A stretch of DNA of 64,000 nucleotides. Origin: Aquabacterium olei (GTDB taxonomy: Bacteria; Pseudomonadota; Gammaproteobacteria; Burkholderiales; Burkholderiaceae_C). Position numbers and translations under genes: made by a program. The stretch is from assembly GCF_003100395.1 (NCBI RefSeq), contig NZ_CP029210.1:2356001-2420000 (forward strand), given 5' to 3'. Positions 9,391 through 18,642 of this stretch are shown piece by piece (position 1 is the first letter of the stretch; the number at the start of each line of letters is the position of its first letter). The notes under the pieces were generated by a model, which saw nothing but the letters and a program-made list of their open reading frames with translations, did not search any database and was not told where the DNA came from.

Positions 9391-10947
9391 TCAGTGGGCG
9401 CCGGAATCCACCGCAGCCCCGCCGGCGCGCTTCGGACGCGTCATCCACACCAGCGGAATCATCAGCACGAACAGACAGGCCGACGCCAGGTAGACGTCGT
9501 CGGCCGCGCGCGTGAAGGCTTGCTGATCGATGAGACGCGTGATCTGCGCGGCGGCCTGCTCGAAGCCCAGCCCGCCGCGCGACAGGGTGTCGAGTGCCTC
9601 CATGGCGCCCGGGTCGGTTCGACTCACATGCTCGACTATGTGCACGTGGTGCAGCGTGGCCCGGTTGTCCCACACGGTCGTGACGGTCGACGTGCCGATG
9701 GCGCCCGCCGTGATCCGCACGAAGTTGCTCAGGCCCGAGGCCGCCGGGATGCGGTCGGGCGTGAGCCCGGACAAGGTGATGGCGCTCAGCGGGATGAAGA
9801 AGAACGCCAGCGCCGCGCCCTGGATGATCGTGGGCAGCATGATGTGCTGGAAGTCCGCCTGCACCGTGAAGTGCGAACGCATCCACAGCACCAGCGCGAA
9901 CACGCAGAACGACACGGTGGCCAGCGCCCGCGGATCGACCCGGCTCACGTTCTTGCCCACCACGGGCGACAACAGGATCGCCAGCAGCCCGACCGGGGCC
10001 ACCGCCATGCCGGCCACTGAAGCGGTGTAGCCCATGTGCTGCTGCAGCCACAGGGGCAACACCACCACATTGCCGAAGAAGAGTCCGTAGCCGATCGACA
10101 GCGTCAGCACGCCGAAGGCGAAGTTCTGCTTCGAGAACAGCCGCAGGTCGACCACCGGGTGGTCCTGCGTCAGCTCCCAGATCACGAAGACGATGAAGCC
10201 GACCAGGGCCACCAGGCCCATCGCGATGATCTGACCGCTTTCAAACCAGTCCAGCTCCTTGCCCTTGTCGAGCATGACCTGCAGCGCGCCCACCCACAGC
10301 ACCAGCAGCGCCAGCCCGACCGTGTCGATGGGCAGCTTGCGCGTGGGCGTCTCACGTTTCTTGTAGATGCGCCACGTGACAGCCGCCGCGCCCAGCCCGA
10401 CGGGCACGTTGATGTAGAAGATCCACGGCCACGACAGGTTGTCGGTGATCCAGCCGCCCAGCAAAGGCCCGGTCACGGGTGCGACCAGCGTGGTCATCGA
10501 CCACATCGCCAACGCCATGCCAGCCTTGGCCGGCGCATAGCTGCTCAGCAGCAGGGTCTGCGACAGCGGGATCATCGGCCCGGCGACCAGCCCCTGCAGC
10601 ACTCGAAAGGCAATCAGCATCTCGAGCGACGTGGCGAGCCCGCACAGCCACGAGGCCAGCACGAACAGCAGCACGCTGGCCGTGAACAGCCGCACCGCAC
10701 CGAAGCGCTGGGTCAGCCAGCCCGTCAGCGGCACCGAGATGGCGTTGGCCACCCCGAAGCTGGTGATCACCCAGGTGCCCTGCGTGGGGCTCACGCCCAG
10801 GTTGCCGGCAATGGCGGGCAGGGACACGTTGGCGATCGACGAGTCGAGGACGTTCATGAACGTGGCCAGTGACAGCGCCACGGTGCCCAGGGCCAGTTCA
10901 CCGCCCTGCAAGGGGCGCGGGGCGGCCACCGCCGCGGTGGCACTCAC
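9391..10947 (-). CDS. emrB: DHA2-family multidrug MFS transporter, EmrB type
   Basis: A 518-residue, about 14-segment MFS drug:proton antiporter of the EmrB/QacA family. LDSSIANVSLPAIAG near residue 35 is the signature of family TM1, and MWSMTTLVAPVTGPLLGGWI is motif C. It would form a tripartite pump with the adjacent EmrA-like adaptor and the outer-membrane factor, ejecting hydrophobic drugs or uncouplers directly to the medium. The start is a GTG located 1 base after the emrA stop codon. It is the last gene of the marR-led operon and ends 25 bases from the convergent ODP gene. Confidence 0.9.
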   Translation of the reverse strand: MSATAAVAAPRPLQGGELALGTVALSLATFMNVLDSSIANVSLPAIAGNLGVSPTQGTWVITSFGVANAISVPLTGWLTQRFGAVRLFTASVLLFVLASWLCGLATSLEMLIAFRVLQGLVAGPMIPLSQTLLLSSYAPAKAGMALAMWSMTTLVAPVTGPLLGGWITDNLSWPWIFYINVPVGLGAAAVTWRIYKKRETPTRKLPIDTVGLALLVLWVGALQVMLDKGKELDWFESGQIIAMGLVALVGFIVFVIWELTQDHPVVDLRLFSKQNFAFGVLTLSIGYGLFFGNVVVLPLWLQQHMGYTASVAGMAVAPVGLLAILLSPVVGKNVSRVDPRALATVSFCVFALVLWMRSHFTVQADFQHIMLPTIIQGAALAFFFIPLSAITLSGLTPDRIPAASGLSNFVRITAGAIGTSTVTTVWDNRATLHHVHIVEHVSRTDPGAMEALDTLSRGGLGFEQAAAQITRLIDQQAFTRAADDVYLASACLFVLMIPLVWMTRPKRAGGAAVDSGAH

Positions 10948-10948
10948 A

Positions 10949-12196
10949 TCACGCTCCGCGTGCGGCTGCCACGGCGTGTGCCGTGGTGTGGCCGATGTTG
11001 GCGTCGATGATGCGGCGCACCAGGGCGTCGGCCTCGCTGGCCTGGTGGTTGAACACGTCGGTCTGCGTCAGGGCGCGCGCACGCGGGGCCACGGCCAGCA
11101 CCGGGCCATCCTGACGGCTCACATCCAGCTCGACTTCCATCGACAGGCCGACGCGCAGCGGGTGCGCCGCCACCTCGCGCGGGTCAAGCTCGATGCGCAC
11201 CGGCACACGCTGCACGATCTTGATCCAGTTGCCCGTGGCGTTCTGGGCCGGCAGCAGCGCAAACGCCGCCCCCGTGCCCGCACCCAGCCCGACGACCTTG
11301 CCGTGGTAGGCCACCTTGCTGCCGTACACATCGGCCGTCAGCGTGGCGGGTTGGCCGATGCGCACACGCTGCAGCTGGCTTTCCTTGAAGTTCGCGTCCA
11401 CCCAGGGCTGGCCCAGCGTGACCAGCGCCATCAGCGGAGAGCCGGCCTGCACGCGCTGGCCCACCTGCACACTGCGCTTGGCCACGTGTCCGTCCACGGG
11501 GGCCAGCAGATCGACCCGCTGACGCGCCAGCCAGGCCTCGCGCACACGCGCCGCAGCCCGGGCCACGTTGGGGTGCTCGGCCACCGAGGTGCCATCGGTC
11601 AGTGACCGGTTGGACGCGAGCTGCTCGCGCGCCGCCACGAGTGCCGATTCCGCTGCGGTCAGCGCGCTGCGCATGGCCACAAGCTGGGCGCTGGCATGTT
11701 GGAACTCTTCCTTGCCGACGGCCCCGCTGGCCAGCAGCGGGCTGCGGCGGCTCACGTCCTCCTGGGCACGGGCCACCTCGTTGCGCGCCTTCTCGACATC
11801 GGCCTGCCGCAGGGCCACCTGTGCCTGCAGGCTGGCGTTGTTGGCGTACAGCGTCCGCACCTCGCGCACGGTCTGGGCCAGTTGCGCGCGGGCCTGATCC
11901 AGTGCAACGTCGGCATCGGCCGGGTCCAGGCGAACAAGCACCTGCCCTGCCTTCACCACGTCGGTGTCGTCGGCGCCAATGGACAGCACCGTGCCGCCCA
12001 CCTGCGGCGTGATCTGCACCACATTGGCCTGGACGTAGGCGTTGTCGGTGTGCTCGTAGTGGCTGGCGACCAGCGCGTACCAGGCGCCCCATGCAGCGCC
12101 GCCAAACAGCACCACGGCGGCCACGGCCGACAGCGCCTTGCGACGGGTCCGAGCGGGCTGGGCCGCGGAAAGGTTTTCAGCAGGGGCTTGGCTCAT
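10949..12196 (-). CDS. emrA: EmrA-like membrane fusion protein (HlyD family)
   Basis: A 415-residue periplasmic adaptor. A single N-terminal membrane segment covers about residues 22-45. HTDNAYVQANVVQITPQVGG after it is typical of EmrA/VceA, followed by a coiled-coil hairpin region (about 100-210) and the second half of the lipoyl/beta-barrel domains with PVDGHVAKRSVQVGQRV. The start was placed at 12196 because it forms an ATGA overlap with the upstream outer-membrane factor gene; longer reading frames run into that gene. Together with emrB and the outer-membrane factor it makes a complete tripartite system. Confidence 0.9.
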   Translation of the reverse strand: MSQAPAENLSAAQPARTRRKALSAVAAVVLFGGAAWGAWYALVASHYEHTDNAYVQANVVQITPQVGGTVLSIGADDTDVVKAGQVLVRLDPADADVALDQARAQLAQTVREVRTLYANNASLQAQVALRQADVEKARNEVARAQEDVSRRSPLLASGAVGKEEFQHASAQLVAMRSALTAAESALVAAREQLASNRSLTDGTSVAEHPNVARAAARVREAWLARQRVDLLAPVDGHVAKRSVQVGQRVQAGSPLMALVTLGQPWVDANFKESQLQRVRIGQPATLTADVYGSKVAYHGKVVGLGAGTGAAFALLPAQNATGNWIKIVQRVPVRIELDPREVAAHPLRVGLSMEVELDVSRQDGPVLAVAPRARALTQTDVFNHQASEADALVRRIIDANIGHTTAHAVAAARGA

Positions 12197-13734
12197 GAGC
12201 GGACTCCGGTCGGATGCGGCGTGGCCGTCCGTGTGGGCGGGTTCGACGAAGTGGGGATCGGGGAAACGGGCGATGCAGGGGAGGCCGTAGACACAGGCGA
12301 CAGGCCGCCACCGAGGGCACGCACCAGCGCGGCCTGGTTGTCCAGCTGACGGGCCTGGAGGTCGACCGCCAGACGGCGCTGCGCAAGCACCGCCGTCTCG
12401 GCGCTCAGCACGTTCAGGTAGCTGCCCAGGCCCGCCTGGTAGCGCTCGCGCGCCAGCCGGTAGGCGGCCTCGCTGGCCTGCTGAGCGGCGGCCTGCTCGG
12501 CACGCTGACGCTGCAGCGAGCGGCCACTGCCGAGGGCGTCGGCCACCTCCTGCACGGCCTGCAGCACGGTCTGGTTGTAGCGGGCGATCGCCTGGTCCTC
12601 GTCGGCCACGCGACCGCGCAGGCTGGCCTCGCGCCGACCGCCATCGAACAGCGGCAGGTTCAGTGCGGGCAACACGCCCCACTGCAGGCTGCCCGGGTCG
12701 AGCAGGCGGTCCAGTCCGATGGCGCCATAGCCGCCAAACAGGCGCAGGTCGACGTTGGGGTAGTAGCTCGCCCGGGCGGCGCGGCTCAACTGCCCGGCCG
12801 ACTCCACACGCCAGCGCGCCGCCATGACATCGGCCCGGCGAGACAACAGGTCGACCGGCATCACGCCCGTCTCGCCCGGCAGCTGCAGCCGGTCCAGCGC
12901 CGGCGCATGGCCCTGCAGTGCATCAGGCACCTGCCCGAGCAAGACCGCCAGCGCGTGACGAGTCAGCGTGATCTGCTCATCCAGTGCTTCGAGTTGCTGA
13001 CGCGCGTCGGGCAGGCTCGCTTCGCCCTGCCGCAGCTCGACGGTGGTGTCGAGCCCGGCCGACACACGCTGCTGGATCAGCTTGAGCGTCTCTTCACGCT
13101 GGGCCAGGGTGCGGGCCCCGACCTCGCGCAGGCTCAACAAACGAGCCAGCTGCACATGCGTGCGCGCCACCTGCGTGCTCAGCAGCAACTGCGCCGCATG
13201 CGCTTCGGCCTGCGCAGCCTGGGCCTCGCCCACGGCCGCAGCGAGTTCGGCACGGTGGCGGCCGAACAGGTCAAGCTCCCATGCCCCCTCCAACTGCAGC
13301 GTGCCGTTCTCGCGCACCGAGCCGGCCAGCGGCGGTGGGACAGCCCCGTGCTCCGTGTAGCGCTGGCGGGCCAGTTCACCGCGCGCCTGCAAATGCGGCT
13401 GCGTGACGGCATCGGCCTGCAGGCGCATGGCCTCGGCGCGCATCAGGCGCGAGCGCGCCACGGCCATCGAGGGGCTGTCGCGCAGGGCCTGCTCCACCAG
13501 GCTGGACAAGCTGTCGTCGCCCCACACGCGCCACCAGGGTTGCAGCGCCTGCGTGAAGCGGCCGGTGTCATCCGGGGCCTGCAACTTCAGGGCGTCGGCC
13601 GACAGGGGCTCGACCGTTGCACGAACGCCCGCCGGGCTGCCGCAGCCTGCCAGCGCCATGGCACACAGGGCGGCGACCACGGCGAACAGCCGCCGCGGCG
13701 GTGCCGCGTCAAGTGAAAGTGTCTTGCCCTGCAT
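12193..13734 (-). CDS. Outer-membrane efflux lipoprotein (NodT/OprM family)
   Basis: A 513-residue outer-membrane factor. The lipoprotein signal ends in LAGC with the lipidated Cys at residue 31. Two tandem OEP repeats follow, with the usual SNYYPNVDL-like segment (ASYYPNVDLRLFGG) in the first half of the second repeat. The start at 13734 is chosen because AGGAGG lies 5-6 bases upstream; ten more in-frame codons extend to the marR stop. It probably provides the outer-membrane channel for the EmrA/EmrB pair encoded directly downstream (ATGA overlap with emrA). Confidence 0.89.
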   Translation of the reverse strand: MQGKTLSLDAAPPRRLFAVVAALCAMALAGCGSPAGVRATVEPLSADALKLQAPDDTGRFTQALQPWWRVWGDDSLSSLVEQALRDSPSMAVARSRLMRAEAMRLQADAVTQPHLQARGELARQRYTEHGAVPPPLAGSVRENGTLQLEGAWELDLFGRHRAELAAAVGEAQAAQAEAHAAQLLLSTQVARTHVQLARLLSLREVGARTLAQREETLKLIQQRVSAGLDTTVELRQGEASLPDARQQLEALDEQITLTRHALAVLLGQVPDALQGHAPALDRLQLPGETGVMPVDLLSRRADVMAARWRVESAGQLSRAARASYYPNVDLRLFGGYGAIGLDRLLDPGSLQWGVLPALNLPLFDGGRREASLRGRVADEDQAIARYNQTVLQAVQEVADALGSGRSLQRQRAEQAAAQQASEAAYRLARERYQAGLGSYLNVLSAETAVLAQRRLAVDLQARQLDNQAALVRALGGGLSPVSTASPASPVSPIPTSSNPPTRTATPHPTGVRS

Positions 13735-13763
13735 CGGGCCTCCTGCATGGTGAAGCGCGGCCA

Positions 13764-14315
13764 TCAGCCGCCCTGGGTGCCCGGGCCTTTGGGATCGGTT
13801 CGCGCACGGAACGCGACCGCGTTGGCCTGCATGCGACGCAGCATCTCGAGCAGCGTCTGCCATTCCTCGCGGGTGAAACCGGCCAGGTAGGCGTTCATGA
13901 CTTCGCACAGCACGCCGGGGACGGGTGCCATCGCCGCCTCGCCGTCCGGCGTCAGCGCCAGGTGCACGACACGACGGTCGGACGTCGAACGTGCTCGCCG
14001 CACCAGGCCCTTGGCCTCCAGGCGATCCAGCGTGCGCGTCAATGCGCCGGGGTCGGTCTGCAACTCGCGCGAGAGTTCGGCGAGCGTGGTCGTCCCGATC
14101 TTGTGGATGGTGAACAGCGGCGCCCACTGCGCATTGGTGAGGCCGATGTCCTGCAGGCGATGGTCCACCTCGGTCACCAGCAACTGCATGATGCGCCGCA
14201 TCAGGTAGCCGACGCTCTCGTGACGGCTGAAGCGGTCCTGCACATAGAAGTCGGCGGGCGCCGGACAGGGCCCCGGTGTGCCCTGCGGATCAGGCATGCT
14301 TGACGAATCTGACAT
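13764..14315 (-). CDS. MarR-family regulator of the efflux operon
   Basis: A 183-residue winged-helix regulator, first gene of the efflux operon, in the position of E. coli mprA/emrR. The DNA-binding region includes TTLAELSRELQTDPGALTRTLDRLEAKGLVRRARSTSD (quoted here by its parts: helix around residue 75, wing around 105). It should bind as a dimer to the palindrome in its own promoter and release on binding a small phenolic or drug ligand. ATG 14315 lies 6 bases from a CAAAAT -10 box. A second in-frame ATG at 14297 is possible. The ligand is unknown. Confidence 0.88.
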   Translation of the reverse strand: MSDSSSMPDPQGTPGPCPAPADFYVQDRFSRHESVGYLMRRIMQLLVTEVDHRLQDIGLTNAQWAPLFTIHKIGTTTLAELSRELQTDPGALTRTLDRLEAKGLVRRARSTSDRRVVHLALTPDGEAAMAPVPGVLCEVMNAYLAGFTREEWQTLLEMLRRMQANAVAFRARTDPKGPGTQGG

Positions 14316-14321
14316 GCCGCG

Positions 14322-14350
14322 ATTTTGTTTGCCTATGCAAATATTGTCAA
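14322..14350 (-). promoter_or_regulatory. marR-efflux operon promoter with MarR operator in its spacer
   Basis: Read on the minus strand: -35 TTGACA (14350-14345), a 17-bp spacer, -10 CAAAAT (14327-14322), then 6 bases to the marR ATG. The spacer contains the palindrome TTTGC-ATAG-GCAAA (14341-14328), with the TTGC-N4-GCAA core of typical MarR-family sites. Binding there would block RNA polymerase directly. The same 73-bp intergenic space must hold the promoter of the divergent ABC exporter, where GATACT at 14355-14360 could be a -10. Co-control of both transporters is inferred. Confidence 0.7.
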
Positions 14351-14388
14351 GGCTGATACTCTGCTGGCTCCCTTGCTCCCGTCTGCCC

Positions 14389-16245
14389 ATGCCGCCCTCC
14401 GCCCGAGATCCCGTCCGTGACCCGGCCCCGGCCCGGTCCGCCGCCTCCCTTCGCGCCCTGGCGCCCTACCTCCGGCCGCACCGCGCGCGGCTGGTGCTCG
14501 CCTTCGTCTTTCTGGTCATGGCGGCGCTGACCACGCTCGTGCTCCCGATCGCGCTGCGCACCCTGATCGACCAGGGCATGGTGTCGCCCGAGCCCGGCGA
14601 GCGGGTCATGGCGCTGCGCGAGCATTTCCTGGCATTGTTCGGCGTCGGCCTGGCGCTCGGTGTGTTCTCGGCCTCGCGCTATTACATGGTCACCTGGCTG
14701 GGTGAACGCATCACCGCCGACATCAAGCGCGCCGTCTACGCCCACGTGCTGCGGCAGAGCCCCGCCTTCTTCGAGACCACCCAGAGCGGCGAGGTGCTGT
14801 CCCGCCTGACGGCCGACACCACGCTGATCCAGACCGTCGTCGGCTCCAGTTTTTCGATGGGGCTGCGCAACGCCATCATGGCCATCGGCGCCCTGATCAT
14901 GCTGATTGCCACCAACCCGTATGTGATGGCCCAGGTGCTGGGCGGGCTGGTGCTCGTGGTGCTGCCAGCCATCGTGTACGGCCGGCGGGTGCGCAAATTG
15001 TCGCGGGCCAGCCAGGACCGCCTGGCCGACTCCAGCGCCATCGCGGCCGAAGTGCTCAACGCGGTGCCCGTGGTGCAGAGCCACACCGCCGAGGCCCGCG
15101 AGGCCCGCCGTTTCGATGACGCCACCGAGCGCGCCTTCGGCACCGGCGTGCGCCGCATCCGGGCGCGGGCGGTGCTCGTGGCCTTCATCATCACCGCCAC
15201 CACCGGGGCCCTGCTGTGGGGCCTGTACCAGGGCACACAAGCGGTCATCGACGGCCGCATCAGCGCCGGCCACCTGGGCCAGACGGTCGTCTACGTGATC
15301 CTGCTGCTCAGTGCGGTGGCCGCGCTGTCCGAGGTCTATGGCGACATCCTGCGCGCCGCCGGCGCCACCGAGCGCCTGATGGAGCTGCTCGCCACGCGCT
15401 CCCCCATCCAGTCACCGGCCGTGCCAGCCACGCTGCCGGCCAGCCGCACGGGCGCCCGGGTGCATCTGCACCAGCTGAACTTCCACTATCCCTCTCGCCC
15501 CCAGCACGCGGCCCTGGAGGCCTTCGACCTCGAGGTGCGCCCGGGCGAAACCGTGGCGCTGGTCGGGCCCAGCGGGGCAGGCAAGAGCACGGTGTTCCAG
15601 CTGCTGCTGCGCTTCTACGACCCGCAACAGGGCCACATCACCCTGGACGGTGAACGCATTGACCAGCTGCGGCTGGAGGACCTGCGCCAGCGCATCGGCC
15701 TGGTGCCGCAGGACAGCACCATCTTCTCCACCACGGCGATCGAGAACATCCGCTACGGCCGCCCGGATGCCAGCGACGAGGAGGTGACAGCCGCCGCCCG
15801 CGCTGCCTACGCGCACGACTTCATCATGGCGCTGCCCGAGGGCTACGCCACCTACCTCGGCGAGCGCGGGGTGCGGCTCTCTGGCGGGCAACGACAGCGC
15901 ATCAGCATCGCCCGGGCCATTCTGAAGAACGCCCCGCTGCTGCTGCTCGATGAGGCCACCAGCGCCCTCGACACCGAGAGTGAGCGCGCCGTGCAGGCCG
16001 CGCTGGAACAAGCCATGAAAGACCGCACCACGCTGGTCATCGCCCATCGCCTGAGCACCGTGGTCAATGCCGACCGCATCGTCGTGATCGACCAGGGCCG
16101 CATCGTCGATGTGGGGCGCCATGCCGACCTGCTCGCCCGCAATGGGCTCTATGCCCGGCTGGCCGCCATGCAGTTCGACACGGTACCGCCCACACCGGAG
16201 GGGGCGGGCACGCCGCGTGCCAAGGACACCTCGCCACAAGGCTGA
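14389..16245 (+). CDS. ABC exporter, fused transmembrane and ATPase domains
   Basis: A 618-residue type IV (ABCB/MsbA-like) half-transporter that works as a homodimer. Six membrane segments lie in residues 30-340. The ATPase domain carries Walker A GPSGAGKST at 393-401, Q-loop Gln441, signature LSGGQ at 497-501, Walker B LLLLDEATSALD ending near 528 and H-loop His553. The start at ATG 14389 follows the family alignment; upstream in-frame codons run across the marR promoter. It diverges from the marR efflux operon, which suggests a role in export of a toxic or lipid-like compound, but the substrate cannot be named. Confidence 0.88.
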   Translation: MPPSARDPVRDPAPARSAASLRALAPYLRPHRARLVLAFVFLVMAALTTLVLPIALRTLIDQGMVSPEPGERVMALREHFLALFGVGLALGVFSASRYYMVTWLGERITADIKRAVYAHVLRQSPAFFETTQSGEVLSRLTADTTLIQTVVGSSFSMGLRNAIMAIGALIMLIATNPYVMAQVLGGLVLVVLPAIVYGRRVRKLSRASQDRLADSSAIAAEVLNAVPVVQSHTAEAREARRFDDATERAFGTGVRRIRARAVLVAFIITATTGALLWGLYQGTQAVIDGRISAGHLGQTVVYVILLLSAVAALSEVYGDILRAAGATERLMELLATRSPIQSPAVPATLPASRTGARVHLHQLNFHYPSRPQHAALEAFDLEVRPGETVALVGPSGAGKSTVFQLLLRFYDPQQGHITLDGERIDQLRLEDLRQRIGLVPQDSTIFSTTAIENIRYGRPDASDEEVTAAARAAYAHDFIMALPEGYATYLGERGVRLSGGQRQRISIARAILKNAPLLLLDEATSALDTESERAVQAALEQAMKDRTTLVIAHRLSTVVNADRIVVIDQGRIVDVGRHADLLARNGLYARLAAMQFDTVPPTPEGAGTPRAKDTSPQG

Positions 16246-16365
16246 CCACCCTGCCTGACGCCCCCCGGCCACAGGCTGCGTCCGTGACCGTCAACGCGGA
16301 AGGCCGGCCGGGCGTTCAAGGACAGAGGGACATACTTCCCACCGAACATGCTGAGAGGAATCGCC

Positions 16366-17043
16366 ATGACAACGAACCGCACCCCCACCCGACTCACCCT
16401 GGCTGCCGTGGCCGCCGCGCTGCTGGCCACCGGCTGCGCCAACATGGACGAGCGCCAGCAAGGCACGGCCAAGGGGGCCGCCATCGGCACCGTCGCAGGT
16501 GCGGTGCTCGGTGCCGCCACGGGGGGCAAGAACACGGTGCGGGGGGCCGCCATCGGGGGCATCGCGGGCGCCATCGCGGGCAACGTCTGGTCGCGCCGCA
16601 TGGAAGAGCAGCGCCAGGCCATGGAGCAGGCCACCGCCGGCACGGGCGTGGACGTCGTTCGCACGCCCGACAACCAACTGAAGCTGAACATCCCGAGCGA
16701 CATCTCCTTCGCCACCGGGAGCGCCGCGCTGCAGCCGCAACTGCGCAGCGTGCTGCAGCAGTTTGCGGATGGCCTGCGCGCCAACCCGGGCACCCTGGTG
16801 CGCGTCGTGGGCCACACCGACAACGTCGGCAGCGACGCCACCAACAACACGCTGTCGGTGGCCCGCGCCGACACGGTTCGCGATTTTCTGGAGGACCGTG
16901 GCGTGAGCCGCTCGCGCATCGAGACGGCCGGCCGGGGTGAGCGTGAGCCGATTGCCAGCAACGAGACCGCGGATGGACGCTCCCGAAACCGCCGCGTCGA
17001 AATCTTCCTGCGCGAGCCCGAGGCCGCCGGCACTGTTCGATAA
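16366..17043 (+). CDS. OmpA-domain lipoprotein, YiaD-like
   Basis: A 225-residue outer-membrane lipoprotein. The signal peptide ends in the lipobox LLATGC (Cys24). Residues 34-75 are a glycine-zipper membrane segment ([18 protein letters not shown] and a second copy [14 protein letters not shown]). The C-terminal OmpA domain (about 105-215) binds peptidoglycan; it shows [24 protein letters not shown] and the ending [15 protein letters not shown] 16366 is preferred over ATG 16348 because GAGAGGA at 16353-16359 is a suitably spaced ribosome-binding site. It is followed by a clear terminator, so it forms its own unit. Confidence 0.9.
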   Translation: MTTNRTPTRLTLAAVAAALLATGCANMDERQQGTAKGAAIGTVAGAVLGAATGGKNTVRGAAIGGIAGAIAGNVWSRRMEEQRQAMEQATAGTGVDVVRTPDNQLKLNIPSDISFATGSAALQPQLRSVLQQFADGLRANPGTLVRVVGHTDNVGSDATNNTLSVARADTVRDFLEDRGVSRSRIETAGRGEREPIASNETADGRSRNRRVEIFLREPEAAGTVR

Positions 17044-17063
17044 TCCCCGGAACCGTCAGATGG

Positions 17064-17091
17064 GCCCTCCAGTAAAATGGAGGGCTTTTTT
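17064..17091 (+). terminator. Rho-independent terminator after the OmpA-like gene
   Basis: Stem GCCCTCCA (17064-17071), 6-base loop, TGGAGGGC (17078-17085), then six T residues (17086-17091). The stem is perfect. It lies between the OmpA-like gene and thyA, which argues against a thyA start upstream of it. Confidence 0.9.
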
Positions 17092-17110
17092 ACCTTTTGC
17101 GAGCCTGCCC

Positions 17111-17953
17111 GTGAGCCCGTCGTCCCCCCGCCCTGTGCGCAGCCAGTACGAAGACTTCATGCGCCTCGTCCACACGACGGGCGTGCTCAAGACGGACCGC
17201 ACCGGGACCGGCACCCGCAGCGTGTTCGGCCATCAGATGCGCTTCGATCTGAGCGAGGGATTTCCCCTGGTGACGACCAAGAAGGTGCACCTGAAATCCA
17301 TCATCGTCGAGCTGCTGTGGTTCCTGCGCGGCGACGACAACGTGAAGTGGCTTCAGGAGCGCGGCGTCACGATCTGGGACGAGTGGGCCCGTGAAGACGG
17401 CTCGCTGGGCCCCGTCTACGGCGTGCAATGGCGGAACTGGCCCAAACCCGACGGCACCCATGTGGACCAGATCACCGAGGTGGTCCGGCAGCTCAAGACC
17501 TCGCCGGATTCGCGCCGCATCATCGTCAGCGCCTGGAACCCGGGTCTGATCGACCAGATGGCGCTGCCGCCGTGCCACGCCTTCTTCCAGTTCTACGTCG
17601 CACCGCCGCAGGCCGAAGGTGAGCGGCCAAAGCTCAGCTGCCAGCTCTACCAGCGCAGCGCCGACATCTTCCTCGGTGTGCCGTTCAACATCGCGTCCTA
17701 TGCACTGCTGACCCACATGCTGGCGCAACAGTGCGACATGGACGTCGGCGACTTCATCTGGACCGGCGGCGACTGTCACATCTACAGCAACCACACCGAA
17801 CAGGTCGAGTTGCAACTCAGCCGCACGCCCTACCCTTATCCGGTGCTGAACATCAAGCGCACGCCCGACTCCATCTTCGATTACGAATACGAAGACTTCG
17901 AAGTGACCGAGTACCAGCACCACCCGGCCATCAAGGCTCCGGTCGCAGTCTGA
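17111..17953 (+). CDS. thyA: Thymidylate synthase ThyA
   Basis: A 280-residue enzyme converting dUMP and methylene-THF to dTMP and dihydrofolate. Conserved features: TDRTGTGT with Arg30, [21 protein letters not shown], the nucleophile Cys155 in [12 protein letters not shown], and [17 protein letters not shown]. The reading frame continues upstream into the terminator and the OmpA-like gene, so the start must lie after 17091. GTG 17111 is used here; GTG 17135 (MRSQYEDFM) is closer to the E. coli start and equally possible. Neither has a clear ribosome-binding site. A short insertion ([11 protein letters not shown]) occurs after the catalytic Cys region. It is followed 11 bases later by folA. 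Confidence 0.94.
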   Translation: MSPSSPRPVRSQYEDFMRLVHTTGVLKTDRTGTGTRSVFGHQMRFDLSEGFPLVTTKKVHLKSIIVELLWFLRGDDNVKWLQERGVTIWDEWAREDGSLGPVYGVQWRNWPKPDGTHVDQITEVVRQLKTSPDSRRIIVSAWNPGLIDQMALPPCHAFFQFYVAPPQAEGERPKLSCQLYQRSADIFLGVPFNIASYALLTHMLAQQCDMDVGDFIWTGGDCHIYSNHTEQVELQLSRTPYPYPVLNIKRTPDSIFDYEYEDFEVTEYQHHPAIKAPVAV

Positions 17954-17964
17954 CGTCCCGCGCC

Positions 17965-18486
17965 ATGTCCGTGCCCGCACCCAAGCCCCGCACCCTCAGC
18001 CTGATTGCCGCCGTCGCGGCGAACGGGGCCATCGGCAAGGACAATGACCTGCTGTGGCACCACCCGCTGGACCAGAAGCACTTCCGGGCCACCACCATGG
18101 GCTGCCCGGTGATCATGGGACGCCGCACCTGGGACTCGCTGCCCGAGCGCTTCCGGCCACTTCCCGGACGCCGCAATGTCGTGGTGACGCGCAACCCGGA
18201 TTTGCACGCACCGGGTGCCGAAGTCGCTCACACACTCGAAGAAGCCCTCGTCCGTACGGCCGATGCCGACAAGGTTTTCGTCATGGGAGGCGGCCAACTC
18301 TATGCCGCCGCCCTTCCCCTGGCCGACGAGCTGGTGTTGACGGAAATCCACGCTGCCTATGACGCAGACACCTTCTTTCCTGACTGGCCTCGCACCGCTT
18401 TTGAAGAGGTGTCCCGTGAGGAACATCACGCGCAAGGCGACGGGCAGCCCGGCTTCGCGTTCGTGACCCACCGTCGGCGTCGCTGA
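17965..18486 (+). CDS. folA: Dihydrofolate reductase
   Basis: A 173-residue NADPH-dependent reductase that regenerates tetrahydrofolate from the dihydrofolate produced by ThyA. Motifs: IAAVAANGAIGKDNDLLW at 14-31, catalytic Asp36 in WHHPLD, MGRRTWDSLP near 51, and the nucleotide-binding VFVMGGGQLYAAAL near 110. The HHP in place of the usual xLP between Trp and Asp is a minor variant. thyA and folA are adjacent and codirectional, so the two reactions of the thymidylate cycle are co-expressed. Confidence 0.94.
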   Translation: MSVPAPKPRTLSLIAAVAANGAIGKDNDLLWHHPLDQKHFRATTMGCPVIMGRRTWDSLPERFRPLPGRRNVVVTRNPDLHAPGAEVAHTLEEALVRTADADKVFVMGGGQLYAAALPLADELVLTEIHAAYDADTFFPDWPRTAFEEVSREEHHAQGDGQPGFAFVTHRRRR

Positions 18487-18642
18487 CACACAACGAAGAC
18501 GGACCCAAACGCCCGAGGCCCCCGCTGCGCCTTCCCGGCAGCGAGCTTGCAGTCTCTCCGGAGAGCGGCGAGACTCTGCGCCGTACGCGTGCGGGCTTTC
18601 TTCCTGCAAGCGCGGTTGTCCCGGGGCGGAGCACATGGCACC
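18487..18642 (+). promoter_or_regulatory. Structured leader between folA and the binding-protein gene
   Basis: A 156-base gap with several inverted repeats: CGCTGC/GCAGCG (18523-18543), the 12-bp palindrome CTCTCCGGAGAG (18554-18565), and AGTCTC/GAGACT (18551-18575), which competes with it. CCGTA-CGCG-TGCGG (near 18581-18594) is followed by CTTTCTT and might be a weak folA terminator. I recognise no known riboswitch class. Function is open. Confidence 0.35.

Noticed and set aside
18487..18642. TPP riboswitch before the NMT1-like binding protein
   Set aside because: The binding-protein family suggested it, but the conserved TPP-box bases are absent.
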